Positions 35,605 through 46,200 of a DNA stretch of 64,000 bases are shown piece after piece. The DNA comes from Flavobacterium aerium (GTDB lineage Bacteria; Bacteroidota; Bacteroidia; Flavobacteriales; Flavobacteriaceae). The stretch is from assembly GCF_030766725.1 (NCBI RefSeq), contig NZ_JARQWR010000001.1, positions 310,001-374,000 on the forward strand, written 5' to 3'. Position 1 is the stretch's first letter. Each line of letters begins with the position of its first letter. The notes beneath the pieces were generated by a model. It did no database searches. It worked only from the letters and a program-made list of their open reading frames with translations, and was not told where the DNA came from. The translations under genes and the position numbers were made by a program.

Positions 35605-36138
35605 TTAAGCTTGAGTTTCCTCGTTGTTTTCTTCTGTTGTTTCAACTTCTTCAGCAGCTGGAGCTTCTTCTTGAGTAGCTTCAACTTCCGCTTGTTTAGC
35701 AGCAGCGATACGTTTTTCGTTTACTTCTTTTTCAGCAGCAAGTGCTTTTGCTCTAGCATCAGCTTGCGCTTTTGTTAAACCATCTTTTTTAGAATCAACT
35801 TTACCCGTTTTTTCGTCTAACCAAGTAGCCAATTTAGCATCAGCTTGCTCTTGAGTTAAAGCGCCTTTTCTAACTCCACCATCCAAGTGATGTTTCAATA
35901 AAGCACCTTTGTAAGAAAGAATTGCTCTAGCAGTATCAGTTGGTTGAGCTCCATTGTGTAACCATTGAACAGCATTGTCCAAGTTTAAATCAATAGTTGC
36001 AGGGTTAGTGTTTGGATTGTAAGTTCCGATTTTCTCTAAGAATTTACCATCTCTTTTTGAACGTGCATCAGCTGCAACGATCCAGTAAAAAGGTTTCCCT
36101 TTTTTACCATGTCTTTGTAATCTAATTTTTACAGGCAT
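35605..36138 (-). CDS. rpsP: 30S ribosomal protein S16 with C-terminal extension
   Basis: The first 80 or so residues are a typical S16 (MPVKIRLQRHGKKGKPFYWI, VAADARSKRDGKFLEKIGTYNP), but the protein is 177 residues, about twice the usual length. The tail is rich in Ala, Lys and Gln and ends in a strongly acidic stretch (EEAPAAEEVETTEENNEE). Such extensions are seen in Bacteroidetes S16. The gene precedes rimM. A -7 box and a GAGGTtctcgACCTC hairpin (about 36159-36173) lie in its leader. Confidence 0.96.
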   Translation of the reverse strand: MPVKIRLQRHGKKGKPFYWIVAADARSKRDGKFLEKIGTYNPNTNPATIDLNLDNAVQWLHNGAQPTDTARAILSYKGALLKHHLDGGVRKGALTQEQADAKLATWLDEKTGKVDSKKDGLTKAQADARAKALAAEKEVNEKRIAAAKQAEVEATQEEAPAAEEVETTEENNEETQA

Positions 36139-36187
36139 AATCGTGTGATTAAAATTTGAGGTTCTCGACCTCCGTTAATTAAGGGTG

Positions 36188-36195
36188 CAAAGATA
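36188..36195 (-). promoter_or_regulatory. Probable -7 box of the rpsP-rimM operon
   Basis: TATCTTTG on the minus strand, 50 bases before the rpsP start, matches TAnnTTTG. A small GC-rich hairpin lies between it and the start and could take part in leader control. Confidence 0.55.
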
Positions 36196-36369
36196 ATACT
36201 TTTTTTTATTTACCATACTTAAAAATTAAGTTTTAATAGTCTTACACTCTGATGTTTGCTAATTTTATTTGATTAAATCATTATTTTTATGATTTTTTTT
36301 AGAATATTTCATTTTATAATCTATTTTTGTATGTTTTAAAAAATAATTGTATATTCTAACTTTATAAAT

Positions 36370-36852
36370 ATGAAAAAGTTATTGGCGTTTTTTATATTAC
36401 TTGTTGCATTTAGTTCTTGTGAAGAAGATGTGAAATTTAATAATCCTGCGGTTCAAGGTCAAAAAGATAATGAATTTTGGAAAGCGGTGGAGTATAGAGC
36501 TACACTTGAAGCGGATGGAGGAATGACAATTACTGCTTATAGAGAAACAGAAGTATTGACATTAAGAACAAGCCTTACAGCTCCTGGAACTTATACTTTA
36601 GGAATAGATACCTTTAATAAAGCTTCATTTCTAACAAAAATTGGAGATAATACAGAAATTAGTTATTCAACAGGACCACAAATTGGTGATGGAGAAATTG
36701 TAATTACTGAATTTGATCATGTAACAGGAACTTTCTCTGGAACATTTAGATTTAATGCGGATAAAGTAGGTAATAATCCACTAGGGAACCCAACAGTAAA
36801 TTATCAAAATGGAGTTTTTTATAAAGTTCCAATCAGCATTATTGGATTATAA
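36370..36852 (+). CDS. DUF6252-type lipoprotein
   Basis: A 160-residue lipoprotein (leader ending AFSSC, Cys17). The mature part starts FNNPAVQGQKDNEFWKA and has several predicted beta strands (ITAYRETEVLTLRT, GTYTLGIDTFNKASF, GTFSGTFRFNA), the pattern of DUF6252, a Bacteroidetes outer-membrane-associated family of unknown function. It is monocistronic and ends at a strong terminator. Confidence 0.75.
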   Translation: MKKLLAFFILLVAFSSCEEDVKFNNPAVQGQKDNEFWKAVEYRATLEADGGMTITAYRETEVLTLRTSLTAPGTYTLGIDTFNKASFLTKIGDNTEISYSTGPQIGDGEIVITEFDHVTGTFSGTFRFNADKVGNNPLGNPTVNYQNGVFYKVPISIIGL

Positions 36853-36870
36853 AAATCATACACAATATAT

Positions 36871-36897
36871 AAACCACCCAATAGGGTGGTTTTTTTA
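36871..36897 (+). terminator. Terminator of the DUF6252 gene
   Basis: AAACCACCC pairs with GGGTGGTTT around AATA, followed by a T-run. Confidence 0.92.
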
Positions 36898-37018
36898 TGC
36901 CCTTAAATTTTTGAAGTATATAAGGTTGTGAAAAAACAGAAATAATTTTAAATAAAAAAGATCAAGGTATTGGTATAAAGAAGTATATTTAGGTATTAAA
37001 GAATATAGAAACAATATA

Positions 37019-38245
37019 ATGATTACTCCCCAAATCCCCCTAAATGAAAATGCTAGACTCTTAGCATTGCAGAATTATTCTATCTTGGATACACTACCAG
37101 AAAAAGAATACGACGACATTACTCAATTAGCATCTGAAATTTGTCAAACCCCTATTTCCTTAATAAGTTTAATTGATCAGAATAGGCAGTGGTTTAAATC
37201 ACACCGTGGTTTGGAAGTGACAGAAACTCCTAGGGAATATGCTTTTTGTGCTCACGCTATTTGTGATAATTCGGGAGAGATTTTTATTGTCAATGATTCC
37301 CGACTAGATAGCCGGTTTAATGATAACCCATTGGTAATAGGAGAGCCACATGTAGTCTTTTATACAGGAGTGCCATTGATTAATGATGAAGGTTTGGCAT
37401 TAGGAACATTATGTGTGATTGATGACAAACCGAAAGTGCTCAATGAAGACCAATTAAAATCATTGCGGTCATTATCGAATCAAGTGGTAAGTCTGTTTGA
37501 ATTAAGAAAAAGTAAAATTATATTAGAGCGCATATCAAAAGATCTAGAACGAAGAAATTCTGAGTTGGAGAAATTTGCTCAAGTAGCTGCCCATGACATT
37601 AAATCCCCATTAAATAACATTTCGAGTTTAGCAGAACTATTAGTAATAGAATACGCAGACAAGCTAGATGAAGAAGGTGTAGAGATTGTACATCTGTTGA
37701 ATGATTCCTCCATCGTGTTGAGAAATTTAGTGGATGGGATTTTGGAACATAGCAAAAGTGAAACACTCTTGACGCAAAAAATGGAATTTTTCTCTTTGGG
37801 AAATCTTTTTGACGAAACGATTAAGCTGTTGGATAGTCAAAAAGCATATGAGTTTGTACTACCACTGTTAAACAGTACAATCTATACGAACAAAATTGCC
37901 TTTCAGCAGATTCTGATTAATTTACTATCCAATGGTATAAAATATAATAAAGAAGAAAAGGTTAAAATTGAAGTTACTTTCTCTGAAAAAGTATCCTATT
38001 ATGAATTTATGGTTAAGGATAATGGTATGGGAATCAGAAATGAAGATTTAGGACGTATCTTTAATATTTTTGAAGTGATGACGCCCGAAGATCGATTCGG
38101 ACATCGTGGAAATGGAATAGGGCTTTCTACTGTAAAAGGACTAATTGAAGGACTGGGTGGGAAAATCGATGTGGAGTCTGAAATTGGACAAGGTTCGCAG
38201 TTCAAATTTACGATTGCAAAACAGAATTTAATGGCGACAGCTTAA
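37019..38245 (+). CDS. GAF-domain sensor histidine kinase
   Basis: A 408-residue soluble kinase with no membrane helix. A GAF domain occupies about residues 25-165 (QTPISLISLIDQNRQWFKSH, CAHAICDNSGEIFIV, LALGTLCVIDDKP). A short coil precedes the HisKA region with phosphoacceptor His192 in AAHDIKSPLNN. The ATPase domain carries NLLSNGIKYN, DNGMGI and GNGIGLSTVKGL. It would respond to an intracellular signal through GAF. No response regulator gene is adjacent, so its partner is elsewhere. Confidence 0.93.
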   Translation: MITPQIPLNENARLLALQNYSILDTLPEKEYDDITQLASEICQTPISLISLIDQNRQWFKSHRGLEVTETPREYAFCAHAICDNSGEIFIVNDSRLDSRFNDNPLVIGEPHVVFYTGVPLINDEGLALGTLCVIDDKPKVLNEDQLKSLRSLSNQVVSLFELRKSKIILERISKDLERRNSELEKFAQVAAHDIKSPLNNISSLAELLVIEYADKLDEEGVEIVHLLNDSSIVLRNLVDGILEHSKSETLLTQKMEFFSLGNLFDETIKLLDSQKAYEFVLPLLNSTIYTNKIAFQQILINLLSNGIKYNKEEKVKIEVTFSEKVSYYEFMVKDNGMGIRNEDLGRIFNIFEVMTPEDRFGHRGNGIGLSTVKGLIEGLGGKIDVESEIGQGSQFKFTIAKQNLMATA

Positions 38246-38446
38246 AGTAAACAAATTGATTTGTAGGTCTTTATCTACAGTCAATCATCATAAATGATAA
38301 ATTAAAGTTAATAATAATTTAAAAGAAAGCGGGTAAAACCTGAGTTTTTATTAAAGTTTTATATCAATTTGTAGAAATGCACTAATTCATAGTGTATTGC
38401 ATTAAAAATAAGTTACATTTGTTTAATTATAATAAAATTATAAAGT

Positions 38447-38869
38447 ATGAATATTTTCGTTGGAAGCCTTCCATTCAGTATTGAGGAAGCAGATTTAAGA
38501 GAGTCTTTTGAGGCTTATGGAGCAGTTGATTCTGTAAAAATTATTACTGATAAATTTACTGGAAGAAGTAAAGGATTTGGTTTTGTTGAGATGCCAAATG
38601 ACGAAGAAGGTCAGAAAGCAATTGATGAGTTAAATGGTGCTTCAGTTCAAGGACGTGCTATTGTGGTGAATAAATCAGAACCGAAACCAGAAGGAGAAAG
38701 AAGAAGCTTTGGTGGTGGTGGAAATAGCCGTGGAGGTAGTGACTTCCGTGGAGGAAACAGCCGTGGAGGTAGTGATTATAGAGGTGGAAACGGTCGTAGT
38801 AGTGGCGGTGGAGACTATAACAAAGGTGGAAACAATCGTGGTGGCGGAAGCAACCGTGGTGGATACTAA
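38447..38869 (+). CDS. Glycine-rich RNA-recognition-motif protein
   Basis: A 140-residue RNA-binding protein. A single RRM (residues 1-80) has RNP2 (IFVGSLPF, 3-10) and RNP1 (KGFGFVEM, 42-49). The C-terminus (85-140) is a Gly/Arg/Ser/Asn low-complexity tail with repeated RGG, SRGGSD and YRGGN units, as in cold-induced RRM proteins of cyanobacteria and Bacteroidetes. Such proteins act as RNA chaperones or regulators. A TACATTTG -7 box lies at 38414-38421. The DNA repeats of the tail also give long spurious open frames, which are not genes. Confidence 0.94.
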   Translation: MNIFVGSLPFSIEEADLRESFEAYGAVDSVKIITDKFTGRSKGFGFVEMPNDEEGQKAIDELNGASVQGRAIVVNKSEPKPEGERRSFGGGGNSRGGSDFRGGNSRGGSDYRGGNGRSSGGGDYNKGGNNRGGGSNRGGY

Positions 38870-38911
38870 TCCAGCGTTAGAATTAAAAATATATTTTTTA
38901 TTCCAAAATAT

Positions 38912-38938
38912 AAAACCATCCCTCAGGATGGTTTTTTT
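38912..38938 (+). terminator. Terminator of the RRM protein gene
   Basis: AAAACCATCC pairs with GGATGGTTTT around CTCA, followed by a T-run. Confidence 0.92.
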
Positions 38939-39119
38939 ATACCCAATTTTTCCAATATTCATTTTGGCCTAAATGGATAAATATTTGACTTTTTAAAATT
39001 ATTGGCCTTTGCTAAAACGTAAGACCTTTGTATCGAAATAATTGTAGAACTACAATGCAATACAAAAGCCTTATATGTTGGTAACCACCCACTTCATTAT
39101 TAATAGATCATAATTTATT

Positions 39120-40487
39120 ATGAATATTAATTCATCGATGATTACGAATAATCATCCTTACCGATTTTTATTAAATAGTATATTTTGGAGCCTGATAATC
39201 TTAGGAATAACAATTCCGGTTTCGGGACAGCAAACCATAAAACTTTCTGTTTCGCAAGCATTAAAAATTGCTTCAGAAAACAATAAGGTTATTCAGAAAT
39301 CAAAACTACAAGAACAAGTAAGCATTTTGGAAGTCAAAGAGAAAAAACAACTTCGTTTACCTGAGATAGATTTTCATGCCTCTTATTCTAGAATTACTAA
39401 TCTCACAGAATTTCAAAAAGGAATGTTCAGTGATAAAAAAGTCACGCATACAATTCCAGAAATGTATGATTTGAAAACGACTTCACGTACTCCTATATAT
39501 ATGGGGAGTAAAATTAGAAATTCAATCAAGAAAGCTGAACAAGAAAGTGAGATGGCCTCCATAGCTGTGGAGAAAACAGAGAATGATATTCATATTGAAG
39601 TCGTAGCCTCCTATTTAGGGATTTATAAATTAATGGAACTTCAGAAAATTATTGAAGAAAATATAAAAGAGCAAGAAGACCGATTGAAAGAAGTGATGTC
39701 CTTTAGAGCACATGGAACAGTAAAAAAGGATGAAGTACTCCGTGCGGAACTTCAGCTTTCAGATATGGAATTGGCTCTGATGAAAAACAAAAAGAATATT
39801 GCAATAGCAACATTCGAATTGCAAACTTTATTACAATTACCAGAAGAAGATCGGCTAGAGCTAGATACTACAAACCTAATTGCGACAAACTCTTTATTAG
39901 AGCCGTATGCTTTTTATGTGAAGGCGACTTTACAAAATGAAGAAATGCGAATAACAGAAAAGGAATTAGAAGAGGCAAAAACAGAACAAAAGATTATTAA
40001 AGGAAATTATTTACCTACAATTAGTTTTTTTACCTCTTATGCATTCAACTATCCTAACTATATGTTTTTCCCTCCAGACCCTTACTTGTATACTTTGGGA
40101 CAAGTAGGTGTTGAAGCGACTTTTAGTCTTTCAAATCTGTATAAAAATAAAACAAAAATGCAGATTGCAAATAAGAAGATTGAAGTACAGGAAACGCAAA
40201 AAGAAGTGGTGCGAAATGAAATGATGGATAAGGTATTTAAACAATATACCCAATATCAAGAAATTACAGATCAATTTCCAGTTAACCAAAAAGCCGTGAC
40301 TTTAGCAGCCGAAAGTTATCGTATTATAAAAGTAAAATACCTGAATCATTTGATTTTAGTAACCGATATGTTGGATGCTGATAATGCATTGCTAACGGCA
40401 AAGTATAATGTTGTTTCGACACAAATAGACGCAACAATGAAGTATTATGAATTGCTGTACACTGCGGGCATATTAAAAGTTGAATAA
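39120..40487 (+). CDS. TolC family outer membrane efflux protein
   Basis: A 455-residue outer-membrane channel of the TolC type. After a leader ending about VSGQ (residue 37) come two OEP repeats of long helices and beta strands (SVSQALKIASENNKVIQKSK, and later KYLNHLILVTDMLDADNALL), as expected for the trimeric tunnel. It is the first gene of a three-gene exporter: HlyD-type adaptor 31 bases on and MFS pump touching it. The set expels drugs or other small molecules from the inner membrane across the outer membrane. No dedicated regulator gene is next to it. Confidence 0.92.
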   Translation: MNINSSMITNNHPYRFLLNSIFWSLIILGITIPVSGQQTIKLSVSQALKIASENNKVIQKSKLQEQVSILEVKEKKQLRLPEIDFHASYSRITNLTEFQKGMFSDKKVTHTIPEMYDLKTTSRTPIYMGSKIRNSIKKAEQESEMASIAVEKTENDIHIEVVASYLGIYKLMELQKIIEENIKEQEDRLKEVMSFRAHGTVKKDEVLRAELQLSDMELALMKNKKNIAIATFELQTLLQLPEEDRLELDTTNLIATNSLLEPYAFYVKATLQNEEMRITEKELEEAKTEQKIIKGNYLPTISFFTSYAFNYPNYMFFPPDPYLYTLGQVGVEATFSLSNLYKNKTKMQIANKKIEVQETQKEVVRNEMMDKVFKQYTQYQEITDQFPVNQKAVTLAAESYRIIKVKYLNHLILVTDMLDADNALLTAKYNVVSTQIDATMKYYELLYTAGILKVE

Positions 40488-40518
40488 ATAGATATAAAAT
40501 CCAATATTTTTTTGAATA

Positions 40519-41568
40519 ATGAAAGTAGAAAAGTCATCAGTTAAACATGGTTTATTTCATAAGCTATTTACTATAATAGCGAGTACTGTTGTAGTTTCAG
40601 GAGTGGTATTAGGAATTTGGTTTTTTATCTTCTACCGCAATCATGAAGAGACAAATGATGCTCAAGTTGAACAATATGTAACCCCAATAAATACGCGAAT
40701 TACAGGATATGTTCAAGAAGTGCTTTATCAGGAAAATCAATTGGTACATCAAGGTGATACCCTAATTATTATTGATAATAGAGAATATAAAGCCCATTTG
40801 GATTTAGCATTAGCTGAAATTGAAAACGCAAAAAATAGTGTAGGTGTAATGCAGAAAAATGTGCAAACGACACATAGTGATATTGGTATTCGTCAATCTC
40901 AATTAGCTGCTGCAAAAACGAACATTTGGAAAACAGAACAAGAATATAAAAGATATATCGCCTTGCAAAAAGAAGAAGCGGCAACAGAACAGCAAGTGGA
41001 AACTGTGAAAGCAGCCTATGAAGTAGCATTAGCGCGTTTTCAGGAAATCAATCGAGCGATACAATTTACCGAATTGAGCACTTCAGAAGCTTCTGCAAAA
41101 GTGCCAATGGCAGAAACAGTTATTCAATCCAAACAAGCGCTAGTTGATAATGCAAAATTGTATTTATCCTATACGATCATTACGGCGCCTTATGACGGAT
41201 GGGTGGGAAAAAAAACAATTCAACCAGGTCAATTAGTCAAAGAAGGACAAGTATTGGCATCCATAGTCAGTAAAGAAAAATGGATTATTGCCAATTTTAA
41301 AGAAACTCAAATACAATATTTAAAAGAAGGACAACAGATAACTTTTAAAACAGATGCCTTGGGGAATAAAGTTTTCAATGGAGAAATAGAATCCTTTTCT
41401 CCGGCAAGTGGAGCTCGATTTTCATTATTACCACCCGATAATGCGACGGGAAATTTTGTGAAAATAGAACAACGAATCCCTATTCGTATTAAGTTGACAA
41501 ATGAAGAAGATGAAGTTCACTTTTTAAGAGCGGGAATGAATGTAATTGTTGTAGCAGACCATCAATAA
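40519..41568 (+). CDS. HlyD/EmrA-type membrane fusion protein
   Basis: A 349-residue periplasmic adaptor with one N-terminal membrane helix (about 18-38). The lipoyl half-motifs (TPINTRITGYVQEVLY and TIITAPYDGWVGKKTIQPGQ) flank a coiled-coil hairpin (about 85-195), and a C-terminal beta-barrel follows (FLRAGMNVIVVAD). This is the EmrA pattern, an adaptor linking an MFS pump to TolC. Its stop overlaps the ATG of the MFS gene by one base, so they are translationally coupled. Confidence 0.93.
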   Translation: MKVEKSSVKHGLFHKLFTIIASTVVVSGVVLGIWFFIFYRNHEETNDAQVEQYVTPINTRITGYVQEVLYQENQLVHQGDTLIIIDNREYKAHLDLALAEIENAKNSVGVMQKNVQTTHSDIGIRQSQLAAAKTNIWKTEQEYKRYIALQKEEAATEQQVETVKAAYEVALARFQEINRAIQFTELSTSEASAKVPMAETVIQSKQALVDNAKLYLSYTIITAPYDGWVGKKTIQPGQLVKEGQVLASIVSKEKWIIANFKETQIQYLKEGQQITFKTDALGNKVFNGEIESFSPASGARFSLLPPDNATGNFVKIEQRIPIRIKLTNEEDEVHFLRAGMNVIVVADHQ

Positions 41569-43154
41569 TGATGTTAGATAATAGTGTTTTTAAACCATGG
41601 ATACCCGATTGGTTCATCAAAGTGGTGTTGATGTTCTGTATGTTGCATTCCATGGTTTTATTGGGTGTATATACTTCAAATGTGACCTATTCTGCCAGTT
41701 TCTTAGATGTTGAGATTGAAGATTTACAATTTTCACTCAGTGTAACGTATGGAACTTTTTTAGCAACCATCCTTATCGAAAGCAGGCTGTTTAAATATTT
41801 CCCAGTTAGAAATTACTTTTTAGGGATTTATATATTGGCAGCATTTACTTTTATTCTTTCGGCATATACAGACAATTATGTATTGTTCATTATTCTTAGA
41901 ATGATAGAAGGTGTTTTGATGGCACTACCTTGGATTCCGTTGCGACAATTATTGTTGACACGCTTCAAGTCGAAAAATGCAACGATTATTGTTTTTTCAT
42001 TCAATTGTGCAACGCTGCTTTTGGCATCACCTTTTATAATGACTATCGCAGTTTGGTTTTTGGAAAATTATGAGTGGAAATATATGGCATATGCTTCTGC
42101 ATTCTTTCAGATAATATGTGTAGGACTGGTTTTATTGACATTTAATGGGAATCGATTTTATAAAAAAATCCCATTATACCAAATCGATTGGGCGAGTTTT
42201 ATCTTGGTTTATGCAGCCATACTATGTGGATGCTATGTATTTATTTATGGAGAAAAAAAATATTGGTTTGAATCCGTGCAAATTGTTCTGGCGAGTATAA
42301 TTGCGCTAACAACCAGTGGCCTTTTTATCATGCGACAACTATTAGTAAAAAGGCCCTGCTTTGATTTAACGGTATTTCGATATGCAAATCTGAGAACAGG
42401 CTTTTTGCTTTTTTTACTCTTTTATGTGGCCAGAGCAACGTTGAATATTTGCCATGGAACCATGTATAGCGTTTGGGGTTGGGAACCCATGCGCGTAGCC
42501 CATGTACAATATATTAATGCATTTGGAAATCTGATAGGGCTCACACTCGGAGGAATAGCGCTTTCAAAAGCAGTGCAGATGCGGTATATTTTTATCATAG
42601 GATTCTTGTTATTGGCAGTGTACCATTTTTGGTTCACCTTTTTATTCGTTGAAGAGGTGTCATTGTGGGATATCGCAATTCCTTATTTGTTGCAAGGCAT
42701 TGCGGTAGGAATGTTATTTGTACCACTTATACTTTTTACAGTCTCTTCCGTTCCAGTAAACCTAGCTGCTTTTTCAGGGACAGTAGGAGTGACAGGACGA
42801 TTTTGGGGCAGTACTATTGGATTTTGTATAATGCAAAATGCGCAAATATTTCTGCAACAATCCCATTACAGTAAACTACAGCAGTTTGTAATGCCCGAAA
42901 GTCCAGAAACTCAATCCAGATTAACAAATGCTATACAAGGATTTGTAAATAAAGGTTTTACAGCAGATGAAGCACATAAGTTAGCGGTCCAGGGATTAAT
43001 AAATACCGTGAAAAAACAATCGATGCTGCTGTCCAATATGGAAATTTTTACAGCAATGGGTTGGGTTTTGATAGCGCTAGTTCTTTTTTTGATGGTCAAT
43101 AAACACCTGAGACAGACATTCGATATTTTTAAAAATAAAGTTTGGGGAAGCTAA
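41568..43154 (+). CDS. MFS transporter, EmrB-like
   Basis: A 528-residue inner-membrane pump with about 14 predicted helices, the DHA2 (14-TM drug:H+ antiporter) size class. Clear motifs are weak: the usual motif C is degenerate, and the N-terminal part has RMIEGVLMALPWIPLRQLLL. Placement after TolC and EmrA-type genes, with a one-base overlap, supports an EmrAB-TolC-like tripartite exporter. Substrate unknown. Confidence 0.88.
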   Translation: MMLDNSVFKPWIPDWFIKVVLMFCMLHSMVLLGVYTSNVTYSASFLDVEIEDLQFSLSVTYGTFLATILIESRLFKYFPVRNYFLGIYILAAFTFILSAYTDNYVLFIILRMIEGVLMALPWIPLRQLLLTRFKSKNATIIVFSFNCATLLLASPFIMTIAVWFLENYEWKYMAYASAFFQIICVGLVLLTFNGNRFYKKIPLYQIDWASFILVYAAILCGCYVFIYGEKKYWFESVQIVLASIIALTTSGLFIMRQLLVKRPCFDLTVFRYANLRTGFLLFLLFYVARATLNICHGTMYSVWGWEPMRVAHVQYINAFGNLIGLTLGGIALSKAVQMRYIFIIGFLLLAVYHFWFTFLFVEEVSLWDIAIPYLLQGIAVGMLFVPLILFTVSSVPVNLAAFSGTVGVTGRFWGSTIGFCIMQNAQIFLQQSHYSKLQQFVMPESPETQSRLTNAIQGFVNKGFTADEAHKLAVQGLINTVKKQSMLLSNMEIFTAMGWVLIALVLFLMVNKHLRQTFDIFKNKVWGS

Positions 43155-43194
43155 TGGCACAAAAGAATGTGATTTCCATTGTTGATAAGTAAAC

Positions 43195-43226
43195 TTGTCT
43201 CATCCTTCAAAAATTACGTAATTTTG
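43195..43226 (+). promoter_or_regulatory. Probable dnaE promoter
   Basis: TTG (43195-43197), a 21-base spacer and TAATTTTG (43219-43226) fit the Bacteroidetes promoter pattern, 62 bases before the dnaE start. Confidence 0.6.
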
Positions 43227-43288
43227 TAAAGAGAAAATTTCTGAGTTCTCAATACCCTTAGAAGATAATAAACTCCTTACTGTTAGCT

Positions 43289-46200
43289 ATGTACTTGATT
43301 TTTGACACCGAAACTACCGGATTACCTAAACGTTGGGATGCGCCTATTACGGACACTGACAACTGGCCTCGTTGTATACAAATTGCTTGGCAATTGCATG
43401 ACGAGATGGGTAATTTAGTGGAGCATCAGGATTATTTAGTTAAACCAGATGGGTTCAATATTCCCTATGATGCAGAACGTATTCACGGAATATCGACGGA
43501 ATTAGCAGAAGAAGGAGGAATAACTTTACAAGAGGTTTTAGAGAAATTCAATATTGCCTTAAGTAAATCCAAATTTGTAGTGGGACAAAATGTAGGATTT
43601 GACGTCAATATCATGGGCGCTGAATTTTATAGAATGGGTGTGGACTCTCCTATGGCTACAATGCCAGTTTTGGATACCTGTACCGAAGTAACGGCCGAAC
43701 TATGTCAATTGCCAGGAGGACGTTTTGGTAAATTTAAATTACCAACCTTAACGGAATTACATCAATACCTATTTCAAGTTCCTTTTGCTGAAGCGCACAA
43801 TGCAACTGCCGATGTTGAGGCAACAACCCGTTGTTTTTTAGAGTTAGTTCGTAGAGAAGTATTTACCAAAGAACAATTAGATGTTCCAGCAGGGTATTTT
43901 GAAGATTTTCAAAATAGAAACCCCAGAGAAGTTCAGCTTATTGGATTAAAACATATTAATCTAAAAGCAGCTTCAGATGAAGTAAGAGCAAGATTAAAAC
44001 AACAAGAAGGCGGTTCTATTTCGAAGGAAGAAATTGGAATTAATAAACAAGAGCTTGAGAAAGCTACTTTTGCCCATTTACATAACCATACACAGTTTTC
44101 TGTTTTACAATCCACGATTAGTATTGTTGATTTAGTAAAAGCTGCCGCAAAATATAAAATGCCTGCCGTAGCTATGACCGATCATGCAAATATGATGGGT
44201 GCTTTCCATTTTGTGAGCAATGTTTTGAATCACAATAAAGGAGTAGAAGCAAGAAACAAAGAAATCATTGAAAAAGGAGAAATTCCAGAAGAAACGATTA
44301 TCAAACCAATTATTGGTTGTGAGTTTTTTGTCTGTGAAGACCATAAAGATAAATCAAGAAAAGATAATGGATATCAGGTTGTTCTGATGGCAAAGAACAA
44401 AAATGGATACCATAATATTGCTAAAATGTCCTCCATTGCCTATACACAAGGATTTTACTATGTGCCTAGGGTAGACAAAAAAGTAATAGAACAATATAAA
44501 GAAGATATTATAGTATTATCGGGAAATCTCTATGGAGAGATACCGAATAAAATATTAAATATTGGAGAGAACCAAGCAGAAGAAGCATTGCTTTGGTGGA
44601 AAGAACAATTTCAGGAAGATTTCTACATAGAAGTAATGCGTCACGATCAAGAAGATGAAAATCGTGTGAATAGTGTTTTGGTTTCTTTAGCAAAAAAACA
44701 CGATGTTAAGCTTTTAGCTACAAACAATACATACTACATCGATAAGGAAAATGCAAATGCGCATGATATCTTATTGTGTGTAAAAGATGGGGAGAAACAA
44801 GCTACGCCTGTAGGACGTGGACGTGGATACCGTTATGGGTTGCCAAATCAGGAATACTATTTCAAGTCGCCTGAGGAGATGAAGAAGCTCTTTTATGATC
44901 TACCCGATGCAATTACAAATATTCAGGAAGTAGTTGATAAAATTGAGATTTATAATTTAGCCCGTGAAGTCCTGTTACCAAAATTTGACATTCCAGAAGA
45001 ATTTGTAGTTCTAGAAGATGAAGCAGATGGAGGCAAAAGAGGAGAGAATAAATTTTTAAAGCACTTAACATTTGTTGGTGCAAATAAACGATACAAAGAA
45101 ATTACTTCTGAAATTCAAGAACGTCTAGATTTTGAATTACTAACCATTGAGAAAACCGGATATCCGGGATATTTCTTGATTGTACAGGATTTTATTGCAG
45201 AAGCACGAAATTTAGATGTTTCGGTAGGGCCAGGACGTGGATCGGCGGCAGGATCGGTGGTGGCCTATTGTTTAGGAATTACTAATATTGACCCAATTAA
45301 GTACGATTTGCTTTTTGAGCGTTTCTTGAATCCTGACCGTGTATCGATGCCCGATATCGATATCGATTTTGATGATGAAGGTCGTGGACGTGTTATGGAT
45401 TACGTAATTAATAAATATGGAGCCAGTCAAGTGGCACAGATTATTACGTATGGTACCATGGCAGCAAAATCATCAATCCGAGATACTGCCCGTGTATTAG
45501 ATTTGCCTCTATTTGAAGCGGATCGAATTGCAAAGCTTATTCCAAATATGAAGCTGGATAAGATATTCAATTTAGATAAAGATAAATTGAAAGCCGCTTT
45601 ACGGGCAGACGAATTTGAGAAAGTTGAAGAATTGATTGCGTTAGCCCAAGCCGATGATTTGGGTGGAGAAACAATTCAACAAGCTATAATATTAGAAGGA
45701 TCATTACGTAATACAGGAATTCATGCCTGTGGAGTTATTATTACTCCCGATGATATTACAAAATTCGTACCTGTAGCAACAGCAAAAGACTCCGATTTAT
45801 ACGTGACCCAGTTTGATAACTCGGTGGTAGAAAGCGCAGGTCTGTTGAAAATGGACTTCTTGGGTCTGAAGACCCTTACCTTGATAAAAGATACGGTAAA
45901 ACTGGTAAAATACCGTTTGAACATCGATTTAGATCCTGATGAATTCCCTATTGATGATGTAAAGACCTATGAGCTTTTCCAGCGTGGAGAAACCGTTGGT
46001 ATTTTTCAATATGAGTCCCCGGGGATGCAGAAGTACATGAAAGATCTGAAACCGACTGTTTTTGGAGATTTAATTGCGATGAATGCCCTATATCGTCCGG
46101 GACCACTGGAGTATATTCCTAGTTTTGTACGCCGTAAAAATGGTGAGGAAGAAATCATTTACGATTTAGATGCCTGTGAAGAATACTTAAAAGAAACCTA

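Noticed and set aside
38675..38972. Long overlapping open frames on both strands in the RRM gene region
   Set aside because: They are translations of the Gly/Ser repeat DNA in other frames (Val/Thr/Ser low complexity) with no independent start signals.
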